The position numbers and the translations under genes are program-made. Of a stretch of 21,172 bases of DNA, positions 13,176 to 20,699 are shown one piece after another; position 1 is the stretch's first letter; every line of letters starts with the position of its first letter. The DNA comes from Paulinella micropora (lineage: Eukaryota; Cercozoa; Imbricatea; Euglyphida): positions 279,012 through 300,183 of the forward strand of contig BJOX01000195.1 in the NCBI GenBank assembly GCA_009731375.1. The letters run 5' to 3'. Under the pieces are notes generated by a model that saw only the letters and a program-made list of their open reading frames with translations, did not search any database and had not been told where the DNA came from.

Positions 13176-13229
13176 CACAAGTACGGGGTGAGGGGCGCAA
13201 GAAGAAGTGCAAAGAGCAAGAGCAGAAAG
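13176..13229 (+). CDS. candidate mini-exon, Lys/Arg/Gln-rich peptide
   Basis: Between GTTCGGATGCAG and GTAGAT. With two phase-completing bases it reads Q-V-R-G-E-G-R-K-K-K-C-K-E-Q-E-Q-K. It is 54 bases long with entry and exit phase 1, the same length and phase class as the candidate at 8684-8737, and it accepts phase 1 from either donor of the 9905 exon. The intervening ~3 kb would be an intron holding retroelement fragments. Confidence 0.3.
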
Positions 13230-13244
13230 GTAGATACACCAGTC

Positions 13245-13329
13245 TATTTCCCCACCTACCTACCTAACCTACCTACCTACCTTTCTACCTTTCTACCTGT
13301 CTGCCTACCTACCTGCCTATCATCATACT

Positions 13330-13393
<64 letters not shown>

Positions 13394-13396
13394 CAT
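13245..13396. repeat. (CTAC)n and (CTAT)n
   Basis: CTAC with CCTTTCTA variants passing into CTAT. Confidence 0.95.
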
Positions 13397-13441
13397 ATGA
13401 AGGGCGGGCTACGCAGCCACGGCCGCTTATCGACGTGTCTG

Positions 13442-13510
<69 letters not shown>

Positions 13511-13820
13511 AATCTATCTATCGATCTATCTATCTATCTATCTACCTACCTACCTGCCTACCTACCTACCTACCTGCTTACCTACCTATCTACCAATCTA
13601 TCTATCTACCTTTTCATATCTACCTGCCTATGTTATCTACTTGTCTATCTATCTACCTATGAAGGGCGGGCTACGCAGCCACGGCCGCTTGTCGATGTGT
13701 CTGCTATCTAACTATCTATCTATCTATCTATACATCTATCTATCTATCTATCTATCTATCTAATCTATCTATCTAATTTATCTAATCTATCTTATCTTAT
13801 CTATCTTATCTTATCTATCG

Positions 13821-13859
<39 letters not shown>

Positions 13860-13878
13860 TTATCTATCTATCTATCTT

Positions 13879-13956
<78 letters not shown>

Positions 13957-13959
<3 letters not shown>

Positions 13960-14361
13960 GCTGTCCACATTTGTGTCACTGACCTCCGCCCCGATATCGT
14001 TGTCTGGTCACTGTCTACCAAGATATGTATTCTGATCGAGCTAACGTGTTCGGTCGAGGAAAACATCCTTGACGCACGAGCCTACAAGACCAACCGATAC
14101 AACAAGCTCAAATCTCAAATCGAGGACAACGGATGGACCTGCCACCTTCGACCAATCGAATGCGGGGCTCGCGGCATGGTATCGTTCTCTGTTCATCGAT
14201 GTTTCCGCGCCTTGGGTTTTTCCCATCCCCAATCCAAATCCCTTTGCTTCAAGCTATCCTCCTGCGTAGCTCGTTGCTCTTTTGCGATTTATCGCTCCTG
14301 TGCAGTCAAAAATTGGACTAATCTTCCTCTAGTCCGTATTGGTGACTGCATTCCATCATAG
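13957..14361 (+). pseudogene. retrotransposon ORF C-terminus, PD...ExT nuclease-like domain (5'-truncated)
   Basis: The frame is open from the junction with (CTAT)n to TAG at 14359 and has no start of its own: it is the end of a larger protein. Numbering from 13957, residues 11-13 are R-P-D, followed by I-V-V-W-S, then I-E-L-T (E28, T30), K44, Y48, and P-I-E-C-G-A-R-G at 66-73. This order (PD, acidic residue about 15 later on a hydrophobic strand, then a displaced Lys and Tyr) matches the restriction-like endonuclease fold at the C-terminus of R2/R4-type LINE proteins. In those families the domain nicks the target to prime reverse transcription. Reverse transcriptase and zinc-finger parts are missing. 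The ATG at 14176 lies inside the domain and is not a true start. Confidence 0.65.
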
Positions 14362-14677
14362 CCGTCCAGTGTTGCATAGCCCGGGCTAGGTCCCTGCGGG
14401 GGTTTAGGCCTCATACAATGTCATCATTGTAGCTTGCGCAAGCTTACGGTGCTCAAAACACTTGGACTAACGGCTTCCTTTTCTTTCTCTTCTTCCTTAT
14501 CCTCCCACTCTCCATTCCTAGATTGCCTTTTTCTTCAACGTCCTTCCTCCTCTTCTTTTTCCAGAACACAGTCTACCCGTGATTCCCATCCCGGACACAT
14601 GCACAGTACACAAATTATTGTTTGATGTGAAACTGCGTTCCTTTGCAAGGACTACATTCCTTTGCGACATCTCATCT
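13957..14677 (+). mobile_element. 5'-truncated RLE-type LINE in (CTAT)n
   Basis: The insertion has (CTAT)n on both sides. It comprises the nuclease-like coding end, a ~315-base 3' untranslated region (14362-14677) with pyrimidine-rich stretches near 14470-14560, and a 3' end CGACATCTC that merges with ATCT repeats. An abrupt 5' end inside coding sequence, plus an intact 3' end, is the signature of target-primed reverse transcription. The last ~150 bases recur exactly at 15189 and, in part, at 7646. Confidence 0.65.
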
Positions 14678-14749
14678 ATCTAATCTATCTAATCTATCTA
14701 TCTAATTTATCTAATCTATCTTATCTTATCTATCTTATCTTATCTATCG

Positions 14750-14814
<65 letters not shown>

Positions 14815-14841
14815 ATCTATCTATCTATCTATCTATCTATA

Positions 14842-14875
<34 letters not shown>

Positions 14876-14913
14876 CCTACCTACCTACCTACCTAACCTA
14901 CCTACCTACCTAC

Positions 14914-14972
<59 letters not shown>

Positions 14973-14975
14973 CCT
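14678..14975. repeat. (ATCT)n with (AATCTATCT)n
   Basis: Downstream of the LINE end the tract starts with TAATCTATC-type units, then CTAT, CTAC and CTAT. A similar AATCTATCT order lies at 13760-13835 just upstream of the insertion and again at 15350-15475. Confidence 0.93.
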
Positions 14976-15032
14976 ATGAAGGGCGGGCTACGCAGCCACG
15001 GCCGCTTGTCGACGTGTCATCTATCTATCTAG

Positions 15033-15098
<66 letters not shown>

Positions 15099-15103
15099 GT
15101 CTA

Positions 15104-15178
<75 letters not shown>

Positions 15179-15188
15179 NNNNNNNNNN

Positions 15189-15337
15189 TTTTCTTCAACG
15201 TCCTTCCTCCTCTTCTTTTTCCAGAACACAGTCTACCCGTGATTCCCATCCCGGACACATGCACAGTACACAAATTATTGTTTGATGTGAAACTGCGTTC
15301 CTTTGCAAGGACTACATTCCTTTGCGACATCTCATCT
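15189..15337 (+). mobile_element. second copy of the LINE 3' tail
   Basis: Bases 15189-15336 match 14529-14676 without a visible difference. The left side is a 10-N gap (15179-15188), so the copy may be longer in reality or may be an assembly duplicate. The right side continues into ATCT repeats exactly as the first copy does. Confidence 0.7.
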
Positions 15338-15430
15338 ATCTATCTATCTATCTAATCTATCTAATCTATCTATCTAATCTATCTAATCTATCTAATCTAT
15401 CTAATCTATCTAATCTATCTAATCTATCTA

Positions 15431-15463
<33 letters not shown>

Positions 15464-15476
15464 ATCTATCTAATTA

Positions 15477-15508
<32 letters not shown>

Positions 15509-15509
15509 G

Positions 15510-15554
<45 letters not shown>

Positions 15555-15644
15555 ATATCTATCTATTTATCTATCTAATCTATCTATCTAATATATCTAA
15601 TCTATCTAATCTATCTAATCTATCTAATCTATCTAATCTATCTA

Positions 15645-15696
<52 letters not shown>

Positions 15697-15701
15697 GTCT
15701 G

Positions 15702-15741
<40 letters not shown>

Positions 15742-15758
15742 ATCTATCTATATATCTA

Positions 15759-15832
<74 letters not shown>

Positions 15833-15856
15833 CTCTATCTCTCTATCTATCTACCT
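15338..15856. repeat. (AATCTATCT)n and (CTAT)n
   Basis: Higher-order AATCTATCT repeats at 15352-15475 and 15590-15650 between plain CTAT tracts. Confidence 0.95.
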
Positions 15857-15889
15857 ATGAAGGGCGGGCTACGCAGCCACGGCCGCTTG

Positions 15890-15952
<63 letters not shown>

Positions 15953-16038
15953 ATATATATATATATATATATGAAGGGCGGGCTACGCAGCCACGGCCGC
16001 TTGTATCTATCTGTCTATCTATCTATCTATCTATCCAC

Positions 16039-16080
<42 letters not shown>

Positions 16081-16163
16081 GTCTGTCTATCTATCTATCT
16101 ATCTATGAAGGGCGGGCTACGCAGCCACGGCCGCTTGTTGACATATCTGCCTCGTTGGCCCAA

Positions 16164-16179
16164 GGTATATGTATTTATA

Positions 16180-16213
<34 letters not shown>

Positions 16214-16281
16214 AGTTATGCATGTGTGTGTGTGTGTGTGCTTGTTGACATGTCTGCCTCGTTGGGCCAGGTTATATATGC

Positions 16282-16378
<97 letters not shown>

Positions 16379-16498
16379 ATATATATTATATATACAGATT
16401 TATATTTATATTTATATTTTATATTTATATTTATATTTATATTTATATTTTCATATATGTATGTATGTATGTATGTATATATATATATATTATATATA

Positions 16499-16575
<77 letters not shown>

Positions 16576-16649
16576 GGCCGCTTGTTGACATGTCTGCCTC
16601 GTTGGGCCAAGGTATATACATATATATATATATATATATAATATATATA

Positions 16650-16684
<35 letters not shown>

Positions 16685-16719
16685 ACGGCCGCTTGTTGAC
16701 ATGTCTGCCTCGTTGGGCC

Positions 16720-16798
<79 letters not shown>

Positions 16799-16809
16799 GT
16801 ATATATATG

Positions 16810-16854
<45 letters not shown>
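16164..16854. repeat. long (TA)n with (GT)n and (TTTATA)n blocks
   Basis: Nearly continuous TA dinucleotide, self-complementary, broken by GT tracts (~16224-16240, 16346-16365), a TTTATA hexamer block (~16398-16450) and right-half core copies. Strong cruciform potential. Confidence 0.96.
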
Positions 16855-16857
<3 letters not shown>

Positions 16858-16981
16858 GTCCGGCCTGTGGTCGCCATGTCTGCCTCACTGGGCCCTGATA
16901 ACCTTGAAGTAGCTATCTATATCTATTCCTTTATCTATACCCATAATATCTTCGTCGACGTGTCTACCTCGCTTGGCCACA

Positions 16982-17024
16982 GTAAGCTTAAACCTGACTG
17001 CGTTACACTGCATCAACTGCGTCA

Positions 17025-17109
<85 letters not shown>

Positions 17110-17111
17110 TC
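16982..17111. repeat. short island then (CT)n
   Basis: About 48 bases of unique sequence (16982-17029), then CT repeat up to the gap. Confidence 0.95.
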
Positions 17112-17589
17112 NNNNNNNNNNNNNNNNNNNNNNNNNNNNNNNNNNNNNNNNNNNNNNNNNNNNNNNNNNNNNNNNNNNNNNNNNNNNNNNNNNNNNNNNN
17201 NNNNNNNNNNNNNNNNNNNNNNNNNNNNNNNNNNNNNNNNNNNNNNNNNNNNNNNNNNNNNNNNNNNNNNNNNNNNNNNNNNNNNNNNNNNNNNNNNNNN
17301 NNNNNNNNNNNNNNNNNNNNNNNNNNNNNNNNNNNNNNNNNNNNNNNNNNNNNNNNNNNNNNNNNNNNNNNNNNNNNNNNNNNNNNNNNNNNNNNNNNNN
17401 NNNNNNNNNNNNNNNNNNNNNNNNNNNNNNNNNNNNNNNNNNNNNNNNNNNNNNNNNNNNNNNNNNNNNNNNNNNNNNNNNNNNNNNNNNNNNNNNNNNN
17501 NNNNNNNNNNNNNNNNNNNNNNNNNNNNNNNNNNNNNNNNNNNNNNNNNNNNNNNNNNNNNNNNNNNNNNNNNNNNNNNNNNNNNNNNN
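17112..17589. other. assembly gap (478 N)
   Basis: Run of N between (CT)n and a 13-base G run (17590-17602). Confidence 1.
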
Positions 17590-17653
17590 GGGGGGGGGGG
17601 GGATCTGATCTGCCTCTCTTCGTTTCTCCTCTCTTCTTCACTACCTTTCTTTG

Positions 17654-17820
17654 TTCCCGCAGCCTCTCATTATATTGAAAGTTCGAGTCCCACCTTTCCT
17701 TTTTTTTACGCAAGCACTGTTTTAATACTGAGAATACTTGCCACTCGTAGAGCTGAGTGGGAAGCAGAAGAGATAAAAATTATGGAAGAGGTATCAAGAG
17801 ATACAAAAAGAGAAACATGA
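17654..17820 (+). CDS. possible terminal exon, unrecognised
   Basis: A pyrimidine-rich tract ending TTTGTTCCCGCAG (AG at 17660-17661) is a convincing acceptor by eye. The frame then reads through to TGA at 17818, ending with a charged R-R-A-E-W-E-A-E-E and a Lys/Glu-rich tail. However, the same DNA from 17703 is an inverted and direct repeat found elsewhere in the window with frame-shifting indels, so it may not be coding. GTTCGAGTCC at 17680-17689 resembles a pol III B box, but no A box or tRNA fold accompanies it. Confidence 0.2.
17703..17775 (+). repeat. 68-bp repeat, copy 1 (inverted partner at 19302)
   Basis: Starts TTTTTACGCAAGCACTG and ends GGAAGCAGAAGAGATA. It equals the reverse complement of 19302-19369 except for indels of four bases and one base. 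It contains a hairpin with stem CCACTC/GAGTGG and loop GTAGAGCT. Confidence 0.9.
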
Positions 17821-17823
17821 AGT

Positions 17824-17825
<2 letters not shown>

Positions 17826-17897
<72 letters not shown>

Positions 17898-17915
17898 TAG
17901 TACTACTATTAATAC

Positions 17916-17984
<69 letters not shown>

Positions 17985-17991
17985 TAAATCA
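17826..17991. repeat. (TAA)n
   Basis: TAA trinucleotide tract with a TAGTACTACTATTA palindromic interruption near 17898-17912. Confidence 0.97.
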
Positions 17992-18660
17992 CAGTTTGAG
18001 GTCATATAGTTGTTGAAAGTTAGAAGGCTTCGATAATTTCTAAATAGCGGGGCTACAAATATTTACCACCATACATGCGAGGTTAGACTTTAGTAGCATA
18101 AGGTATATAGATGGGGCCGTTATTCCTAAATAGGGGGAGCAATGGCCCCCGACAATTTTATTAATAATAGTATTTAGTCATACCGGCCCACCCCAATGAC
18201 AATTACATATTTTACCTATATCACTCTACGTGTAACGGTGAATTCAAAGCTTTGGCGGTTTGGGGGGTGTGGCGCTTAGTGACGCATAAGTAGCGTTCAT
18301 CTCTAATAAAAAAAAATACGACGCTCTCGTTGTCCAGCCTACGATGCCATCACGCACCGTTGCCGGTTAACGAAGGGAAACATTGCAGAGGCCCTTTATC
18401 TGATAGTATTGATTTTTACTCATGCGCCTTACGGTAATATTAGTTAAAGTACTTGCTTGCCACTTCACTAACTTGATATTATTAATAATATTAGTAATCT
18501 GATTACCGGTAATGTCCGGTATTAATATTTCAATTTTGAAAGTTGGGTGCCACCGATCGGTTCCACATCAGTGCGTACCACATGGTGAAAGTTGGATTTT
18601 TGAGAGTCTAGTTTGAGTATTTTTCCACTGAACAACTTTTCTAATACAGTATTATAATAA
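17992..18660. other. unique AT-rich noncoding region
   Basis: About 670 bases without a useful open frame. It contains a 12-base palindrome ATTACCGGTAAT at 18502-18513 and a small repeat around CTAAATAG (18041, 18125). No gene, RNA or promoter can be supported. Confidence 0.6.
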
Positions 18661-18938
18661 TATTGCTGTTGACATTCAAGACAACAAAAAAAATTGATTT
18701 TTCTGTTTTGGTTGGAATTTCAGTTTTGGTTGGAATTTTGATTTTGGGTGAAAATTTGAATTTTTCAAATTAACGGCTATATTCGTCCGCAAAATATCGT
18801 AAATTTTCGCGAAATGTTACAGTTAAATTTGAAAATTTGAATTTTTGTCACAAAAATGAAAAACTGTCACAAAAATGAAAATCTGACACAAAAATGAAAA
18901 ACTAATTTTTGTTGTTGTCTTGAATGTCAACAGCAATA
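18661..18938. mobile_element. MITE-like element with TA duplication
   Basis: Terminal inverted repeats begin TTGCTGTTGACATTCAAG, with the first 24 bases exact (18663 onward; reverse complement ending 18936) and weaker similarity beyond. TA flanks both ends (18661-18662 and 18937-18938), consistent with a TA target-site duplication as in Tc1/mariner-type and some other DNA transposons. The interior is AT-rich, lacks a transposase frame, and holds two copies of TTTTGGTTGGAATTT and three tandem ~20-base units with CACAAAAATGAAAA. Confidence 0.8.
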
Positions 18939-18956
18939 CTATGAGTGATTGAGGAA

Positions 18957-19020
18957 TGCTTTTTACGCAAGCACACTAACGCTAAGTTGCTTTTCGTAGA
19001 GCTGAAAAGGAAGCGTGTAA
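18957..19020 (+). repeat. diverged third copy of the 68-bp repeat
   Basis: Starts TTTTTACGCAAGCAC and keeps the loop GTAGAGCT and trailing GGAAGC, but the stem is CTTTTC/GAAAAG in place of CCACTC/GAGTGG. Same orientation as copy 1. Confidence 0.75.
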
Positions 19021-19301
19021 GTAGGCGAACTTAAACACTATTAATATGATAATCACTGAATAATACAGTAGTTGAAGTAAAAACGAGGGGCGACTCCAAC
19101 GAAACTTTCAACAGCAGAATACCGTGCGGACCGTGGCAGGGAGAAGTCGGGGAGGTGAAATAAAGAATAAATTGAAAATCAGAGCAGAAAACGAGGGTGT
19201 GAACAGAAGAAGGGGAAAAGGTCCTCTCAGGAAAAAATCATAGTAATAACAAGGAACGAAGCCGGAGAGGATGAAGAAAGGTATTTTACAGTACACCATT
19301 G
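19021..19301. other. unique noncoding region
   Basis: About 280 bases, purine-rich on the + strand in its second half. The minus-strand frame at 19108-19320 is short, unrecognised and overlaps the inverted repeat. Confidence 0.5.
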
Positions 19302-19369
19302 TATCTCTTCTGCTTCCCACTCAGCTCTACGAGTGCAAGTATTCTATTAAAACAGTGCTTGCGTAAAAA
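19302..19369 (-). repeat. 68-bp repeat, copy 2 (inverted)
   Basis: Reverse complement of 17703-17775. The two copies bracket 1.67 kb that holds the third copy and the MITE. No target-site duplication is evident outside them. Confidence 0.9.
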
Positions 19370-19533
19370 CATCAAAGAACATGGGTAGTTGAACAAGGGT
19401 ACAGTGTAGACGTCACGGTGGTCTAAGGTCATGGTGGCAGTCCAAGACCGATGCAGTTTAGCGTCGTGCCCAGGACACTTTTATCAATCATCATTAATCA
19501 ACTGATTCAAAGGTATGGAATTAAAATTTTGAA

Positions 19534-20100
19534 ATGGTACATCAGAAGAAGAAGTCCAAGGATAAGAGAGGAAGGAGAAGAGGAAAGAGAAGAGGACGAA
19601 AAGGAAGAAGAGGAGGAAGGAGAAGAGGAAGGAGAAGAGGAAGGAGAAGAGGAAGGAGAAGAGGAAGGAGAAGAGGAAGGAGAAGAGGAAGGAGAAGAGG
19701 AGAGGAAGGAGGANNNNNNNNNNAGGAAGGAAAAGAGGAAGGAAAAGAGGAAAGAAACGAGGAAGGAGAAGAGGAAGGAGAAGAGGAAGGAGAGGAGGAA
19801 GGAGAAGAGGAAGGAGAAAAGGAAGGAGAAGAGGAAGAAGAAGAGGAAGAAGAAGAGCAAGAAGAGGAGGAAGAAGAGGAAGAAGACGAGGAAGAAGAAG
19901 AGGAAGAAGAGGAAGATCAAGAGGAAGAAGAAGAGGAACAAGAAGAGGAACAAGAAGAGGAAGAAGAAGAAGAGCAGAGAGAGAGAAGAGAAAGAGTGGC
20001 AAATTCATCTGCAATCGGAACTGCAATCAGGCCCACTGTAGTAAGATATACAGGTGCATATCTCGGGAGTGAACAACTGCAAGGCTTCATAGATCTGTAG
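19534..20100 (+). CDS. charged Lys/Glu-rich exon leading into LRR segment
   Basis: An ATG at 19534 opens a frame that reads M-V-H-Q-K-K-K-S-K-D-K-R, then Arg/Gly-rich and Glu-rich sequence generated by a (GGAGAA)-type repeat. It then leaves the repeat as R-V-A-N-S-S-A-I-G-T-A-I-R-P and G-A-Y-L-G-S-E-Q-L-Q-G-F-I-D-L before TAG at 20098. The last segment fits the second half of a ribonuclease-inhibitor-type LRR (Y-L-G in place of N-x-I-G). A 10-N gap (19714-19723) makes the upstream frame uncertain. A frame starting at 19451 overlaps the same DNA in another register. The likely reading is an N-terminal charged linker of the LRR gene that continues at 20103-20637; the exact splice site is not resolved. 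Confidence 0.4.
   Translation: MVHQKKKSKDKRGRRRGKRRGRKGRRGGRRRGRRRGRRRGRRRGRRRGRRRGRRRGEEGGXXXXEGKEEGKEERNEEGEEEGEEEGEEEGEEEGEKEGEEEEEEEEEEQEEEEEEEEDEEEEEEEEEDQEEEEEEQEEEQEEEEEEEQRERRERVANSSAIGTAIRPTVVRYTGAYLGSEQLQGFIDL
19552..19982. repeat. (GGAGAA)n and related purine tract
   Basis: Purine-only + strand of ~430 bases built on GGAGAAGA, GGAAAAGA and GAAGAA units, with a 10-N gap inside. It can form triplex (H) DNA and encodes alternating Glu/Lys-rich frames. Confidence 0.95.
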
Positions 20101-20102
20101 CA

Positions 20103-20220
20103 TGACACTTCGAGCATGCTTATGCAGTCTTGCCCAGTCGTTGACTAGCCTGGAGCTCAGCATAGATGACGCAGGGCAACAGGTGATTAGTAAGTTGCTG
20201 CGCAGAAACCAAGACAACAT
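20103..20220 (+). pseudogene. LRR segment 1, diverged exon
   Basis: Reads S-L-A-Q-S-L-T-S-L-E-L-S followed by I-D-D-A-G-Q-Q-V-I-S-K-L-L-R-R-N. This is the L-x-x-L-x-L...I-x-x-A-G pattern of ribonuclease-inhibitor-type repeats, but about three residues (the G-x-N position) are missing between S and I. Exon limits are unclear; a donor-like GTGATT sits inside the repeat at 20190. Together with the in-frame stop in the next exon this suggests a decayed gene. Confidence 0.5.
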
Positions 20221-20308
20221 GTTATTGACCTGCTCGTGGAGACACATGAAAGGCCATGCAACCGGGCCCTCGGTAGCATTTCTAAAGTGACTTTTTGTGT
20301 ATGTATAG

Positions 20309-20390
20309 GCGAATGAGACTGCTGGAGCTTGAATTGAGTGGCAATAACATTGGCTGAAATAGAGCAAAACAAGTAGCGGATGTTTTGAAG
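20309..20390 (+). pseudogene. LRR exon 2 with in-frame TGA
   Basis: After TGTATAG, one phase-completing base is followed by R-M-R-L-L-E-L-E-L-S-G-N-N-I-G, then TGA at 20355, then N-R-A-K-Q-V-A-D-V-L-K, ending AAG/GTACCTGC. Both halves fit a 28-residue LRR exactly; the stop stands at a variable surface position. Exit phase is 0. The protein type (ribonuclease-inhibitor-like LRR, also found in NLR receptors and RanGAP) binds other proteins; the partner is unknown. The stop makes this a pseudogene, an assembly error, or a readthrough site. Confidence 0.75.
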
Positions 20391-20559
20391 GTACCTGCAA
20401 AGCCGCTCCTCATCGTTTGTGCTCCATTCTGTCCGATGTGGTTGTATGCAAGAGCGATCTTGATCACGGTTTTGTTTACCTGCACAATCCAATCAGAACG
20501 TGACAATTTTACCGCTGAGATAGCATGTCTAACAACTTGTGTTTGTGATGTCACAGCAG
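20391..20559 (+). other. intron between LRR exons (169 bp)
   Basis: Begins GTACCTGCA and ends GATGTCACAGCAG. Splicing phase 0 to phase 0 restores a repeat spacing of exactly 28 residues between the conserved Ile positions of the two exons, which supports the junction independently of the splice motifs. Confidence 0.75.
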
Positions 20560-20637
20560 GCGAACAAGGTTCTGCAGACGCTAGGGATTCGAGGTGACAA
20601 TATTAGAAATAAAGGTGCACTAGCGTTTGCAGACGAG
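20560..20637 (+). CDS. LRR exon 3
   Basis: Seventy-eight bases in phase 0 reading A-N-K-V-L-Q-T-L-G-I-R-G-D-N-I-R and then N-K-G-A-L-A-F-A-D-E, followed by GTACCTGCA. This is a textbook ribonuclease-inhibitor-type LRR (L-x-x-L-x-I-x-x-D-N-I...G-A). The donor sequence is the same nonamer as that of the previous exon, as expected of tandem exon duplication. The following sequence has no fourth repeat before (TTA)n begins near 20700, so the gene is truncated here or continues beyond the window. Confidence 0.75.
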
Positions 20638-20699
20638 GTACCTGCAGGGCATTTGCAATTGCTATCGCGCCTGCGTCGCCGATCTCGGTGTCATAGGGA

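Larger units (their letters stand above)
13397..16981 (+). repeat. eleven-copy core array in (ATCT)n/(TA)n
   Basis: A ~65-base unit is complete only at 16105-16170. Left-half landmarks are ATGAAGGGCGGGCTACGCAG and CCACGGCCGCTT. Right-half landmarks are GTTGACATGTCTGCCTCG and TTGGGCCAAGGTATAT. Left-half copies start at 13397, 13659, 14976, 15857 and 15971; the first three keep part of the right half (GTCGA.GTGTC or similar). Right-half copies lie near 16241, 16574, 16685, 16855 and 16951. Tracts between copies are (CTAT)n on the left and (TA)n on the right. Left-half copies are nearly identical; the last two right-half copies are diverged. The retroelement at 13957 interrupts the array. Confidence 0.88.

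Noticed and set aside
14041-14232. Minus-strand frame opposite the nuclease-like domain
   Set aside because: Shadow of the + strand frame, which has recognisable conserved residues.
13397-16170. CRISPR-like regularly spaced short repeats
   Set aside because: Spacers are microsatellites, unit spacing is irregular, and the surrounding DNA is eukaryotic.
16169-16898. Tyr-Ile open frames
   Set aside because: Translations of (TA)n; only the embedded core copies have non-repeat sequence.
17674-17707. tRNA or SINE from a B-box-like GTTCGAGTCC followed by a T run
   Set aside because: No A box, no acceptor stem and no cloverleaf can be drawn; the T run belongs to the 68-bp repeat.
20005-20554. Minus-strand frames across the LRR exons
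   Set aside because: They cross both predicted exons and introns and show no domain; the + strand has the LRR register.
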